A stretch of DNA of 64,000 bases, taken from the NCBI RefSeq assembly GCF_900048895.1, contig NZ_LT160640.1, forward strand, positions 186,001-250,000, written 5' to 3'. Source of the DNA: Neglectibacter timonensis. Its GTDB lineage: Bacteria > Bacillota > Clostridia > Oscillospirales > Acutalibacteraceae. Positions 35,964 to 46,129 of the stretch are shown here, in pieces. The notes under the pieces are model-generated. The model was not told where the DNA came from, did not search any database, and was given only the letters and a program-made list of their open reading frames with translations. The stretch's first letter is position 1. Each line of letters opens with the position of its first letter. A program made the position numbers and the translations under genes.

Positions 35964-36006
35964 GTTTTTTCTCGACAGATCAAAGCAGTTGATGAGAAAG
36001 AGAGAT

Positions 36007-36027
36007 AGGCGGGGAGTATCCCCGCCT
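36007..36027 (+). promoter_or_regulatory. GC-rich hairpin between dgkA and era
   Basis: A 9-bp perfect stem (AGGCGGGGA at 36007-36015, TCCCCGCCT at 36019-36027) with a GTA loop, followed by TTCCGTTTCC rather than a true T-run. Possible weak terminator or mRNA-processing barrier. Confidence 0.4.
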
Positions 36028-36149
36028 TCCGTTTCCCTGGAAAAAACCGTGCAGGGACTTCCGCAAAATGCGCAATTGGTTTTGCAGGAAGGGATTGTGA
36101 AGAATACCTGCTTAGAAGCCGGAGTAAAATCCGGCTGGAAAAAGAAAGG

Positions 36150-37085
36150 ATGGAATCCTGCTCTATGGAATATCAGAATCTCCCGCAGGAACGTTCGGCG
36201 TTTCTGGCGATTGTGGGCAAGCCTAATGTAGGCAAGTCTTCCGTGCTCAACCGGCTGATTGGCCAGAAAATCGCTATTGTATCGAAAAAACCGCAGACCA
36301 CCCGTACCCGTATTATGGGAGTGCTTACGGAAGAGGAATACCAACTGGTATTTTTGGATACTCCCGGTCTGATCAAACCGAAGAACCCGTTGGGGGATTA
36401 TATGGTGAAGTCAGTTACTCAGTCGATAAATGGCGTGGACGCTTGCCTGTTGGTTACGGAGGCTGGCGGAAAAGTATCAAAGGCAGATGAAGATTTGATA
36501 CGGCGCTTTCATTCTTCTCACATCCCTGCTGTGCTGGCAATCAATAAGATCGATCTGCTTGCTGATAAAAGTGAACTTATGGCACAGATTGCGGAATTTT
36601 CCGCCCTTTACGATTTTGCGGCGGTTGTGCCGGTATCGGCGAAAGATGGCAGCGGCATGGGCGAACTGTTGGAGGAATTGAAAAAGATGGCGGAACCCGG
36701 CGGCCATTTTTTTCCAGAGGACACCCTTACCGATCAGCCGGAAAGGGTGATCGCCTCTGAGATTGTCAGGGAAAAACTGCTGCGGCTGCTGGATAAAGAG
36801 ATTCCTCATGGGACCGCTGCCGTTACGGAGCGAATGAAGGAAAGGGATGGAATTTTGGATTTGGATGTGACCATCTTCTGTGAACGCAGCAACCATAAAG
36901 GGATTATTATTGGCAAGGGCGGCGCCATGCTGAAAAAAATTGGCATAGCGGCCAGGGAAGATTTGGAACGGTTCTTCGGCTGCAAAGTGAACCTTCAGCT
37001 TTGGGTGAAAGTGAAGGAGGATTGGCGTCAGCGTCGGGAAACCTTGCAAAGTCTGGGTTTTTCGGAGAAGGATTTCGAGTTATAG
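36150..37085 (+). CDS. era: GTPase Era
   Basis: A 311-aa ribosome-assembly GTPase. G1 GKPNVGKSS, G3 DTPG, G4 NKID and G5 VSAKDG are clear; the C-terminal KH domain contains IIIGKGGAMLKKIG, the RNA-binding GxxG. AAAGG abuts the first ATG closely and a second in-frame ATG lies at 36165, so the start is uncertain by five codons. It binds the 3' end of 16S rRNA. Confidence 0.95.
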   Translation: MESCSMEYQNLPQERSAFLAIVGKPNVGKSSVLNRLIGQKIAIVSKKPQTTRTRIMGVLTEEEYQLVFLDTPGLIKPKNPLGDYMVKSVTQSINGVDACLLVTEAGGKVSKADEDLIRRFHSSHIPAVLAINKIDLLADKSELMAQIAEFSALYDFAAVVPVSAKDGSGMGELLEELKKMAEPGGHFFPEDTLTDQPERVIASEIVREKLLRLLDKEIPHGTAAVTERMKERDGILDLDVTIFCERSNHKGIIIGKGGAMLKKIGIAAREDLERFFGCKVNLQLWVKVKEDWRQRRETLQSLGFSEKDFEL

Positions 37086-37408
37086 AGAGCTCTGCCAAAA
37101 TAGGCCGGCAGGTTCCGTTGTGTAAAGACAGTTGGATTTTTCTATGCAAAAACACAGGGATCCGGAAATGTCTGTCGCTTCATGTCGAACAGACAATTAT
37201 TTTCCTGTCATAGACGTAAGCAGTCTGCAAATACTTTTCTTTAAGAGCAGTTTACAGAAGAAGCGGCGGATTGAGGAAGAAAAGACTGCCTCTTTTCCGC
37301 AGCAGGGATGACGCCGTTTGTAATAAGCTGCTCCGAGGGCTTTTTGAGCACTAAACTCTCAAAATCTTGGCCGCACGGGCAAAACTGTGTGGGAAAGGAG
37401 CCGCGCAC
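37086..37408 (+). other. gap between era and yqzL, no gene seen
   Basis: A 323-nt stretch with no recognised coding region. It contains a short hairpin (TTTGAG...CTCAAA, about 37342-37370). No T-run or promoter could be assigned with confidence; the yqzL ribosome binding site AAAGGAG is at its right end. Confidence 0.45.
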
Positions 37409-37621
37409 GTGTTTGTGGACGAAAAAACAGCCTGGCAGCATTTCTGCTCCACAGGCAAGATAGAGGACTACATCCGGTATTCGCAGATCAGGAGCCGGAC
37501 GGAAATGAGAAATTCCGTTCCGGTCCAGGAGGACCAAGGTGCAGGTAAAAACGCAGGGCCTGATTATCAGGGAACAGACAATCGGCGAGAGCGACCGGTT
37601 GGTAACGGTTTTAACGCGTGA
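37409..37621 (+). CDS. yqzL: YqzL-like small protein overlapping recO
   Basis: A 70-aa ORF starting with GTG; AAAGGAG lies at 37394-37400, 8 nt upstream. The first 30 residues (FVDEKTAWQHFCSTGKIEDY) match the YqzL pattern W..F..TG.I..Y, and YqzL sits between era and recO in Firmicutes. The family is normally about 45-50 aa; here the frame runs 83 nt into recO, so either the tail is an out-of-frame extension or translation of the two genes is coupled. The function of YqzL is unknown. Confidence 0.72.
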   Translation: MFVDEKTAWQHFCSTGKIEDYIRYSQIRSRTEMRNSVPVQEDQGAGKNAGPDYQGTDNRRERPVGNGFNA

Positions 37622-38282
37622 TGAGGGCGTGGTGCGCGCATTTGCGAGGCGTGCGAAGAATCTGAAAGACAGCAAGAATTCCGCTACCGGTCTGCTCTGC
37701 TATTCCCGCCTTAACCTATACAAGGGGCGGGAAAAATACATAATTAACGATGCCTTTCCCATCGAGGTGTTTTTCGGTTTGCGGAAGGATATCGTCAGGC
37801 TTTCGCTGGCACAGTATTTCTGTGAGCTGGCTTTTGAGCTGGTGCCGGAAGGGGTAGAGTCTGCAGAGTATCTGCGGCTGGTTCTGAACGGCCTTCATTT
37901 CCTCTGTGAGGGGACAAAGCCTGAGGCGCTGCTCAAGCCTATCGTAGAGCTGCGCATGCTGTCTATTGCAGGTTATATGCCCGATCTGGTATGTTGTGCT
38001 GAGTGCGGGGTCTATGAGGCGGACCGCATGTTTTTTAAGGTGAACCGGGGAACCATTTACTGTGAGAAATGTTATCTTCCCAAGGGCGATCCCTTTGCCG
38101 TGTTGTCCCGGGCCGCCCTCACGGCGATGCGGCATATCATTTATTCGGATTTTGAAAAGGTTTTTTCCTTTTCCATCACACCGGGTGCACAGAAGGAATT
38201 GGTCACGGCTGCAGAAGCCTACGCGGTGCATATCCTGCAAAAACGTCCCAAAACATTGGATTTTTATAACAGCCTGCTCTGA
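37539..38282 (+). CDS. recO: DNA repair protein RecO
   Basis: A 247-aa recombination mediator that loads RecA in the RecFOR pathway. The N-terminal OB fold (VKTQGLIIREQTIGESDRLV) and a zinc motif with CCAEC and CEKC pairs (about residues 149-177) are present. The start is GTG with AGGAGG about 6 nt upstream. It overlaps yqzL in another frame. Confidence 0.93.
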   Translation: MQVKTQGLIIREQTIGESDRLVTVLTRDEGVVRAFARRAKNLKDSKNSATGLLCYSRLNLYKGREKYIINDAFPIEVFFGLRKDIVRLSLAQYFCELAFELVPEGVESAEYLRLVLNGLHFLCEGTKPEALLKPIVELRMLSIAGYMPDLVCCAECGVYEADRMFFKVNRGTIYCEKCYLPKGDPFAVLSRAALTAMRHIIYSDFEKVFSFSITPGAQKELVTAAEAYAVHILQKRPKTLDFYNSLL

Positions 38283-38609
38283 GATTCCAGATACAAACAA
38301 TTCTATGATTGGTTGCAGGAGAAAACAGTTTTGGAGACGGTCAGGGAACATGAACCGCATCTTAAACGCACTGTCTCCGGCGCGGGGAATTTGTGCTTTA
38401 TTTACGGAGAAAAAGGAAAGGGAGCATTCTGTCCAATCCCTGCCTTTGACTTTTCAAGGAGGAGTGCGTCCGGGCTTTGGGGCGGCGTGTAGGGCTCTGC
38501 TTCTTTTTGTGTTGGGGTCAAGCGGGCCCTTCTGGCAGCGCTGGTGCTATGTGTGACACAGGGACTCTGCGGTATTTGCAGTCCTGAGAAAGGAAGATAC
38601 AGAAAGACA
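38283..38609 (+). other. gap between recO and mutS2, no gene assigned
   Basis: A 327-nt stretch. An AAGGAGGA lies near 38457 ahead of a short GTG-initiated ORF (VRPGFGAACRALLLFVLG) that is too short and unconserved-looking to call. The mutS2 frame is open upstream of 38610, but without a good start. Confidence 0.4.
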
Positions 38610-40961
38610 ATGGATAAGAATTACCGAGCTTTGGAACTCGACAAAATATTGGAGATGCTGGCTCAGGAGACAACCTGTGCCGATGCGGCAGAGAAGGCCG
38701 CGCTGATTGCGCCTGTGCATACGGCTACTCAGGCGCAGCAGCTGCTGGAGGAGACGGATGCCGCCTATGTTCTTACAGCTAAATTTGGGGCTCCATCTTT
38801 CTATGGAATGAAAAATGTAACCAATGCCCTGCGCCGTGCCCAGGCAGGCGGCGGACTGGGGCTGAGAGAACTTTTGGATGTGGCGGAAACACTGCGGGCA
38901 ATCCGTTCGCTTACCCAATGGCACAGCAAGAACGAGGGTATGAAAAACGCTCTTTCCGGCCGTTTTGAGATTTTGGCGCCGAACAAATATCTGGAGGACA
39001 AGATCTTCACTTGCATTGTGAATGAAGAAGAGGTCGCCGATGCAGCGTCCCCAGCCTTGGCTTCTATCCGCAGAAAAATTCGAAATGCTTCTAACAGGGT
39101 GCGGGAACAGCTGGACAAGCTGATTCATTCCGCTTCCCATCAAAAGCATCTGCAGGAAAGCATTGTCACACAGCGCGGCGGGCGGTATGTGGTACCGGTA
39201 AAGGCGGAGTTTCGGGGAGAGATTCCCGGACTGGTGCATGATTCCTCCGCCAGCGGCGCCACCGTTTTCATCGAACCGATGAGCGTTGTGGAGGCCAATA
39301 ACGAAATCCGGGTACTCAGGTCGGACGAGCAGGAGGAAATTCAGCGTATCCTGTTGGAACTCTCCGCAGAGGCAGGCTCTTTCGCTGATTCCACCATTGA
39401 GAGCTACCAATATGCCGTGGAGTTGAACCTGATTTTTGCAAAGGCGCATCTGGCATACCGGATGAAAGCGACAATACCACAGATCAATGAACAGGGAAGG
39501 GTTACCCTCATCGGCGCCCGGCATCCGCTGATCGATAAAAACAAGGTGGTGCCCACCGATATTACCTTGGGCAAGGATTTTGACAGCCTGATCATCACGG
39601 GACCTAACACTGGCGGCAAGACCGTGGCACTGAAAACGATCGGCCTTTTGAACTTGATGGCTATGTGCGGTCTGATGATTCCAGCCAAGGAGGGAAGCGA
39701 GGTCTCTGTGTTTCGTCATATCCTGGCAGATATCGGCGACGAGCAGAGCATTGAGCAGTCTCTCTCCACCTTTTCTTCCCATATGACTAACATCATCCGT
39801 ATTTTGGCTGCAGCGGACGGCAGCAGTTTGGTTTTACTGGATGAGCTGGGGGCAGGGACAGATCCCATTGAAGGCGCGGCATTGGCAGAGGCGGTGATCG
39901 AAGAGCTGCGAAGGAAGGGAGCGCGTCTGGCATGCACTACCCATTATGCGGAACTCAAGGCATATGCTCTGCAGACAAAAGGTGTGGAAAACGGCAGCTG
40001 CGAATTCGATGTGGCAACGCTTCGCCCCACATACCGCCTGTTAATCGGCGTTCCGGGAAAATCCAACGCTTTTGCCATTTCTAAGCGGCTTGGCCTGGAA
40101 GAACGGATTGTGGACCGGGCCGGGGAATTGGTTTCCCAGGAGGGCAGTGTGTTTGAGCAGGTAGTCGGCACCTTGGAAGAGAGCCGCCGGAAAATGGAGG
40201 ATGAACTTACTCTGCTGCGTGAGAAAAGCGGAGAAGCATACCGGAAGGCCGAGGAAGCGGATCATCTCAGGGAGGAAGCGGAACGCCAGGCCCGGCAGGA
40301 GATAGAGCGTGCCCGGCAGGAGGCTGCACAGATAGTTCAAAAAACCCGTCAACAGGCAGACGCCCTATTAAATGAGCTGGAGGAATTGCGCCGGCAGAAA
40401 AATAAGGAACTGTCAGCTGAGCAGAAAGCCAGACTGCGTTCTGGTATGAGAAATTTGGAAAAGGCTTCCGACCCTGTGAGGGAGCGCAGAAATGATTCCT
40501 ATCAGCTTCCGCGGGAATTAGTGCCTGGAGACAATGTGCTGATCTTTGATATCGATAAGAGCGCCACAGTGCTGGAACCGCCGAAAGACGGTGTGGCGTT
40601 GGTGCAGGCCGGTATCATTAAGACTAGGGTACCTCTTGCAAACCTGAGGCTGCTGGGAGAAAAACAAAAGCAGAAGCAGAAGGGACGGACCGTGACAAAA
40701 ACCAATGTTTCCGCCGAGGTTTCTACTGATTTGGATCTTAGGGGCCAGAACGTGGAGGAAGGGCTGATGGAGGTGGACGCTTTTCTGGACCGGGCCGCCC
40801 GAATGAATTTGTCCCGGGTGACCATCATCCATGGCAAGGGTACCGGTGTACTGCGGGCCGCAGTTCAGCAACATCTGCGCAAATGCGGCCAGGTGAAGAG
40901 CTTTCGGCTGGGCACTTATGGCGAGGGAGAGAGCGGCGTGACCATCGTGGAACTGAAATAA
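38610..40961 (+). CDS. mutS2: endonuclease MutS2
   Basis: A 783-aa protein with a MutS-type core and ABC ATPase (Walker A ITGPNTGGKTVAL near residue 330, Walker B LVLLDELGAGTDP), a long coiled-coil (ESRRKMEDELTLLREKSG onward, with repeated Glu/Arg) and a C-terminal Smr nuclease domain (DLRGQNVEEGLMEV, then IIHGKGTGVLR). Known roles are suppression of recombination and rescue of collided ribosomes. The ATG at 38610 gives the family's usual MDKNYRALELDKILEML start. Confidence 0.96.
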   Translation: MDKNYRALELDKILEMLAQETTCADAAEKAALIAPVHTATQAQQLLEETDAAYVLTAKFGAPSFYGMKNVTNALRRAQAGGGLGLRELLDVAETLRAIRSLTQWHSKNEGMKNALSGRFEILAPNKYLEDKIFTCIVNEEEVADAASPALASIRRKIRNASNRVREQLDKLIHSASHQKHLQESIVTQRGGRYVVPVKAEFRGEIPGLVHDSSASGATVFIEPMSVVEANNEIRVLRSDEQEEIQRILLELSAEAGSFADSTIESYQYAVELNLIFAKAHLAYRMKATIPQINEQGRVTLIGARHPLIDKNKVVPTDITLGKDFDSLIITGPNTGGKTVALKTIGLLNLMAMCGLMIPAKEGSEVSVFRHILADIGDEQSIEQSLSTFSSHMTNIIRILAAADGSSLVLLDELGAGTDPIEGAALAEAVIEELRRKGARLACTTHYAELKAYALQTKGVENGSCEFDVATLRPTYRLLIGVPGKSNAFAISKRLGLEERIVDRAGELVSQEGSVFEQVVGTLEESRRKMEDELTLLREKSGEAYRKAEEADHLREEAERQARQEIERARQEAAQIVQKTRQQADALLNELEELRRQKNKELSAEQKARLRSGMRNLEKASDPVRERRNDSYQLPRELVPGDNVLIFDIDKSATVLEPPKDGVALVQAGIIKTRVPLANLRLLGEKQKQKQKGRTVTKTNVSAEVSTDLDLRGQNVEEGLMEVDAFLDRAARMNLSRVTIIHGKGTGVLRAAVQQHLRKCGQVKSFRLGTYGEGESGVTIVELK

Positions 40962-41026
40962 CGGGTTTTCCCCTGTGCGGCTGAATGAAAGTTGACCTCT
41001 TTATTTCGAAATTGTAAAGAAAAATG

Positions 41027-41051
41027 GACCGCCCTTGAAATGAGGGCGGTC
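41027..41051. terminator. intrinsic terminator after mutS2
   Basis: A 9-bp perfect stem (GACCGCCCT at 41027-41035, AGGGCGGTC at 41043-41051) between convergent genes, followed by TTGTATT; T-content is weak in either direction. Confidence 0.65.
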
Positions 41052-41083
41052 TTGTATTACAATAATAATATTCGGGATTTTGC

Positions 41084-41926
41084 TCAGGGAAAAGTAGGAG
41101 ACTGGACCCAATTTTCCAGCTCTGGCAAGAGACAAGGCAGCGGGAGAAGGGCTGCTTCCCGCAGGGAGCGGTCCCGCATGAGAAAACGGATAAACCGGCT
41201 TCCCAGAAAATAGCCCACATCAGAGTGTCCCTGATAGTTATTCCAGTCTCCAAAAAAATCTTGGGCGCTTTCGTTTTTCAGTATCCGGCGGTAAAATTCC
41301 CGTTTCAGGCAGGATTCTTGCTGCAGGCACCAATTCAGCCAGCCATTTTGATCTTGGTGGAATGTGAGGGGGTTGCCGCAGACCTCCTGCTCAAAAGCCA
41401 TTGCGACGCCCTCCGAATAGAGCTGCCATAGCCAGCGTTCCTGCGGCAGGTTCTGACTTGGGACAGAACGCAGGCTTAATTGCCAGAGATGGCCCAGCTC
41501 ATGATAGAGCAAGCCCTTCATGGCATTCTCATCGCACCAGCCAAGCTCTATGATTTTTTCAACACCCAGCAGGACGGCCGGTTTTTCGGCCAGTGTGGTG
41601 GCATAGCCGGCTGAATCGCACAATCCCAGATAGAAAAGGACGATGGCATCTGGCATGTCAGGGAAAAGTCGTGCGAGGTTGACTTCAAGCCCGCGGACAG
41701 CAAGAAGAAAAGATTCATGAGCTTGTGTAAGCTTTTCTTGCTGTTGAAGGGCTGCCTGTACAACGGGAAGCCCTATCTGAAGAAAATCAAAACTGGAGAC
41801 ATCCTGTTCTATTTTATCAGGAAGTTCCTCTGCTATGTTGGCGGCATACTCCCGCCAGAGGGAGAGGGAAAACCGGCCTTCGGGAAACCTGGTGAGAATT
41901 TCTGGATAGGTATCGAGAAACAGCAT
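41084..41926 (-). CDS. putative gluzincin-type metalloprotease
   Basis: A 280-aa soluble protein with a classic zinc motif HELGH (in LLYHELGHLWQ, about residue 142) and, about 30 residues later, a Glu in LYSEGVAMAFE that could be the third ligand. No signal peptide. This arrangement resembles the peptidase MA/DUF2268-like family; the substrate is unknown. It is a single gene between a terminator and the methyltransferase, leftward. Confidence 0.72.
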   Translation of the reverse strand: MLFLDTYPEILTRFPEGRFSLSLWREYAANIAEELPDKIEQDVSSFDFLQIGLPVVQAALQQQEKLTQAHESFLLAVRGLEVNLARLFPDMPDAIVLFYLGLCDSAGYATTLAEKPAVLLGVEKIIELGWCDENAMKGLLYHELGHLWQLSLRSVPSQNLPQERWLWQLYSEGVAMAFEQEVCGNPLTFHQDQNGWLNWCLQQESCLKREFYRRILKNESAQDFFGDWNNYQGHSDVGYFLGSRFIRFLMRDRSLREAALLPLPCLLPELENWVQSPTFP

Positions 41927-42071
41927 GTCAAACGCACACCCTTTCTGTTAAAATACTGCTTGCATTCAGGATAGCACTTTTTCTGCTGCAGTACAACCAG
42001 CTGGAAAAGAGATACTCGGCAGGAAGCAGTAAAAGGATTTCTCTGGGGTTTAAAAGGAAAGAAGATTGGTT

Positions 42072-42803
42072 ATGAAAGAAAACAAATATGATGATCCTGT
42101 GTTTTTTGAAAAATATAGTCAGATGAGCCGTTCCCAGGAGGGACTCGCTGGGGCGGGAGAATGGGAAACGCTGCGCTCCATGCTGCCGGATTTTGCAGGA
42201 AAACATGTTCTGGATTTGGGCTGCGGTTATGGCTGGCACTGTATTTATGCAGCTGAAAGCGGGGCCGCTTCTGTATTGGGAGTAGATATTTCAGAAAGAA
42301 TGCTGCAGGTTGCACGGCGGAAGACACAGCTTCCTCAGGTAACTTACCGGTGCAGCCCCATTGAGGATCTGGATTTCCCACCTGGGAGCTTCGATGTGGT
42401 GTTGAGCTCCCTCGCTTTTCACTACCTTGCCTCTTTTGATAAGGTGGTAAAACAGGTGAAAGCCTGGCTCTCTCCCGGCGGGGATTTTCTGTTTTCCGTG
42501 GAGCATCCGGTATTTACTGCATTTGGCACACAGGACTGGTATCGGGATGAAAACGGAGAAATTCTGCATTTCCCAGTGGATCGCTATTTTTATGAAGGAG
42601 AACGCCATGCCTGCTTTTTAGGCGAAGAAGTAGTTAAATATCACCGGACGCTGACTACCTATCTGGACACGCTGCTGACAAACAACTTTGAACTGCTGCG
42701 TGTAGCAGAGCCTCAGCCTCCGGAGCGGTTGATGGATGTGCCCGGTATGAAGGACGAACTGCGCCGTCCGATGATGCTGTTGGTCTCTGCACGAAAGAGG
42801 TAG
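42072..42803 (+). CDS. class I SAM-dependent methyltransferase
   Basis: A 243-aa enzyme with motif [21 protein letters not shown] (about residues 42-61), acidic loop GVDIS and post-motif [27 protein letters not shown], typical of UbiE/small-molecule methyltransferases. The C-terminal half is variable and no substrate is implied. The ATG at 42072 is preceded by GGAAAGAAG. Confidence 0.88.
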   Translation: MKENKYDDPVFFEKYSQMSRSQEGLAGAGEWETLRSMLPDFAGKHVLDLGCGYGWHCIYAAESGAASVLGVDISERMLQVARRKTQLPQVTYRCSPIEDLDFPPGSFDVVLSSLAFHYLASFDKVVKQVKAWLSPGGDFLFSVEHPVFTAFGTQDWYRDENGEILHFPVDRYFYEGERHACFLGEEVVKYHRTLTTYLDTLLTNNFELLRVAEPQPPERLMDVPGMKDELRRPMMLLVSARKR

Positions 42804-42912
42804 TCCAGCCTTATCCCGGCGGGTCAAGTTCTGCCGGTTATCAAATAAATGTCCCTGTTCCGTGAATCCGCCATTGTTTTCGGAGGCAGGAGAAGAAAGG
42901 AAGTATTATTTT

Positions 42913-44805
42913 ATGGCGCTCAAACAATTCAAAGCGGAATCAAAACGACTGCTGGACCTGATGATCAATTCCATTTATACCCATAAGGAGATTTTCCTGA
43001 GGGAGTTGATTTCCAATGCCAGCGATGCCATTGACAAGCTCTATTATCAGACTCTCGAAATGGGCGATACCGGACTGGACCGCAGTGATTTTGCCATTGA
43101 AGTGGCAGTGGACCGCGAAGCCCGCACGCTTACAATTACAGATAACGGTATTGGCATGTCCAAGGAAGAACTGGACAACAACCTGGGTGTCATCGCCAAA
43201 AGCGGATCTCTTCAGTTTAAAAATGAAAAGGAACAGAAGGAAGATATCGACATCATCGGCCAGTTTGGCGTAGGCTTCTATTCGGCATTTATGGTGGCGG
43301 ACGATGTCAAAGTGGAGAGCAGAGCCTATGGCAGTGAAGAGTCCTGGTGCTGGGAATCAAAGGGACTGGACGGCTATCAGATCAGTCCCAGCGGAAAAGA
43401 AAGCCGCGGAACTGTGATTACGCTTCATCTGAAAGAGGATACAGAGGATGAACAGTACGGTGAGTTCCTGGAGCAGTACCGCATTACCTCCCTGGTCAAA
43501 AAATATTCCGATTACATCCGCTATCCCATCCGGATGGAGCTGCAGAAAAGCAGGCTGAAGGAGGGAACCGGTAAAGACGGCAAGGATCCGGAATATGAAA
43601 GTTATTTTGAGGTGGAAACCCTCAATAGCATGACGCCGATCTGGAAAAAATCCAGATCAGAGGTGTCCGACGAGGAATTGAATGCCTTTTATAAGGAAAA
43701 GTTTTATGATTGGCAGGATCCCGTCAAGGTAATCCGGACATCTACAGAAGGCGCCGCCACCTACAGTGCGCTGCTGTTCATTCCTAAGACCGCCCCAATG
43801 GATTACTATACCCGGGAGTATGAAAAGGGCCTGCAGCTCTATGCCAGCGGCGTGATGATCATGGAAAAATGTGCCGACCTGCTGCCGGATTGTTTCAGCT
43901 TCGTCAAGGGTTTGGTGGATTCCCAGGATCTTTCTCTGAATATTTCCCGGGAAATGCTGCAGCACGACCGGCAACTGAAGCTCATTGCGGGCAGGCTGGA
44001 AAAGAAAATAGCCTCTGAATTGTCCGTCCTGCTGCAGAACGACAGGGAAAAGTATGAGGAATTTTTCAAGAGTTTTGGCCTGCAGCTCAAATATGGCATG
44101 TATGACAATTATGGGGCCAAAAAGGAAGAATTGAAGGACCTTGTATTGTTTTATTCTTCCACTGAGAAAAAGCCGGTTACTTTAAAGGAATATGTTTCCA
44201 GAATGAAGGAAGACCAGAAGTTCATCTACTACGGCTGTGGAGAGACCACAGAGCGAATCCTTCAGCTTCCTCAGGCGGACGCTATCGCGGAAAAAGGCTA
44301 TGAGATGCTGTGCCTGACGGACAATGTGGATGAATTTGCCCTGAAAATTTTGGAGAAGTATGAGGATAAGGAATTCCGCAACATTTCTTCCGATGATTTG
44401 CAGCTTCAGAGTGAGGAAGAAAAGAAGGCCTCAGAGCAACTGGAGGAAGACAATAAAGAGCTGCTTACCTGCATGAAGGAATCGCTGGAGGGCAAGGTAA
44501 AGGACGTGAAGATCTCCGGCAGGCTGAAAAAGCATCCGGTCTGCATTTCCACGGACGGCATGATCTCCACAGAGATGGAAAAAGTGCTCAATGCTATGCC
44601 TGCCCAGGAAAAGGTGAAGGCCCAAAGAGTGCTGGAGCTTAACGCTGAACATCCTGTCTTTGAAAAACTCCGTTCCCTTTATCCTCATGATAAAGACAGG
44701 CTGAAAACTTATGCAGAGCTCCTTTATGACCAGGCACTGCTTATTGAGGGAATTGCCATTGAGGATCCGGTGGCCTTCTCCCAGAAGCTCTGCGAAATCA
44801 TGTGA
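42913..44805 (+). CDS. htpG: molecular chaperone HtpG (Hsp90)
   Basis: A 630-aa ATP-dependent chaperone. The N-terminal GHKL domain shows [21 protein letters not shown] and [15 protein letters not shown]; the middle domain has [12 protein letters not shown]; the C-terminal dimerisation domain follows. The ATG at 42913 has AAAGGAAG upstream; the open frame from 42862 is longer only by an unconserved leader. It is followed by the CPBP gene. Confidence 0.97.
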   Translation: MALKQFKAESKRLLDLMINSIYTHKEIFLRELISNASDAIDKLYYQTLEMGDTGLDRSDFAIEVAVDREARTLTITDNGIGMSKEELDNNLGVIAKSGSLQFKNEKEQKEDIDIIGQFGVGFYSAFMVADDVKVESRAYGSEESWCWESKGLDGYQISPSGKESRGTVITLHLKEDTEDEQYGEFLEQYRITSLVKKYSDYIRYPIRMELQKSRLKEGTGKDGKDPEYESYFEVETLNSMTPIWKKSRSEVSDEELNAFYKEKFYDWQDPVKVIRTSTEGAATYSALLFIPKTAPMDYYTREYEKGLQLYASGVMIMEKCADLLPDCFSFVKGLVDSQDLSLNISREMLQHDRQLKLIAGRLEKKIASELSVLLQNDREKYEEFFKSFGLQLKYGMYDNYGAKKEELKDLVLFYSSTEKKPVTLKEYVSRMKEDQKFIYYGCGETTERILQLPQADAIAEKGYEMLCLTDNVDEFALKILEKYEDKEFRNISSDDLQLQSEEEKKASEQLEEDNKELLTCMKESLEGKVKDVKISGRLKKHPVCISTDGMISTEMEKVLNAMPAQEKVKAQRVLELNAEHPVFEKLRSLYPHDKDRLKTYAELLYDQALLIEGIAIEDPVAFSQKLCEIM

Positions 44806-44832
44806 CGGAAAACTCAGGAAAGAAGGAAACCG

Positions 44833-46125
44833 ATGAATTACGGTACCCAGCCTCCCTATAGCGTGCCGGGACAGGTCCCACCTCCGCCTCAGGCCGCACC
44901 GCAGGCCTATCCGCCCATTGCCGGATATTCTGCGTCTGAAACGCCGCCGGCAGGATATTCATATCCGGTACCTCCGGCCGCTCCGCAAGCGGTTCCATAC
45001 CCTGCTCAGCCTATGCAGCAGGCGCAGGGCAGCGTCCCGGTACAGCCTTATCTGGGATACTCTCAGGCTGCGCCGGTCATGCCCTTCTATCAGGCGGCGT
45101 CCGCACCCATGCCGGCTTCTTATGCTGTACCGCCTGCTTATCCGGCTCCTCTCTATGCTCCGGCTCCCAGCTATGCCATAAAGGCAGGAAGGGATCCGCG
45201 GTTGAAGGGGGCTACCAGAAGTCTGAACCGCCTAGGACTCGTTGTGCTGGGACAGACAGGCTTAGCCATGCTTTGGGGGGCTCTGTTTGGAGTACTGATG
45301 GTACTCTGCGGCGTCAACGCTTTGTTGGACAGTTCCGCTCAACTCTGGCTGTCAGCAGTAGCGGTACCGCTTTCCACTGCGCTGCCTTTTGTAATCTATC
45401 TGTTTGCCATTCATGCTGATCTCAGCGACTATCTGAAGTTTGAGAAGGTAGGTTTTGTCAGCAGCCTGCTATGTGTTTTGGCGGGGCTCTCCATCTGTTT
45501 CTTGGGAAATTATCCTGCGATGGCTGTACAGAGATTTTTTGGCATGTTTGGTTATGAAGCCGCCGGGTCCCTGACCAATGTGACCACTTGGCAGGAGTTT
45601 GCTTTGGAATTCTTTTCAACAGCAATTGTTGTGCCTGTTATGGAAGAGTTTGCTTTCCGGGGAGTTTTATTTTCCGGGCTGAAAAAACATGGAACGGCTT
45701 TTGCTGTGGTGGCCTCTGCACTCGTTTTCAGTTTTCTCCATTTGGATTTTTCCAATGTACTGTTTGCACTGATTGCAGGTCTGGTCTTTGGTTTTCTGTA
45801 TGCCAAGACCAAGAATCTTTGGCTCACTATTCTCATCCATGCGCTGAATAACGGTTACGCAGTTTTTTCCAGTCACGCTGACTTCTTTGGAGACAGGGGA
45901 GGCATGGTGTTGGAAATCGTTTTCTGGGCATTGATTGTTCTGGGGCTGGTAGCTCTGGTTCTATTGCTGACTGTCAAGCGGAAGGAGCTTTTTTCCGGCA
46001 GTCAGGAAAGTTATTCCGTACAGCCCCTGCGGGTCGGAGAGTGTGTTTCCTGCATCGTGCGTTCCGCTATGTTCTGGGTGCTTTTCAGTATCATGGCAGT
46101 CTATACGGCGACATTGTTCTTTTAG
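44833..46125 (+). CDS. CPBP family intramembrane protease with Pro/Tyr/Ala-rich tail
   Basis: A 430-aa protein. The first 110 residues are a low-complexity Pro/Ala/Tyr/Gln-rich tail (for example PPPPQAAPQAYPPIAGYSA); the rest is a polytopic CPBP/Abi protease with the active-site motifs EEFAFRGVLFSGL (EExxxR, about residue 270), FSFLHLDFSN and ILIHALNN. Substrates are unknown; related enzymes process bacteriocin or prenylated proteins. Starts 27 nt after htpG and is probably in the same transcript. The tail could be cytoplasmic and disordered. Confidence 0.88.
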   Translation: MNYGTQPPYSVPGQVPPPPQAAPQAYPPIAGYSASETPPAGYSYPVPPAAPQAVPYPAQPMQQAQGSVPVQPYLGYSQAAPVMPFYQAASAPMPASYAVPPAYPAPLYAPAPSYAIKAGRDPRLKGATRSLNRLGLVVLGQTGLAMLWGALFGVLMVLCGVNALLDSSAQLWLSAVAVPLSTALPFVIYLFAIHADLSDYLKFEKVGFVSSLLCVLAGLSICFLGNYPAMAVQRFFGMFGYEAAGSLTNVTTWQEFALEFFSTAIVVPVMEEFAFRGVLFSGLKKHGTAFAVVASALVFSFLHLDFSNVLFALIAGLVFGFLYAKTKNLWLTILIHALNNGYAVFSSHADFFGDRGGMVLEIVFWALIVLGLVALVLLLTVKRKELFSGSQESYSVQPLRVGECVSCIVRSAMFWVLFSIMAVYTATLFF

Positions 46126-46129
46126 CTCT

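Noticed and set aside
38547-39782. Long minus-strand open frame over mutS2
   Set aside because: Antisense to MutS2 ATPase region; no start site or domain.
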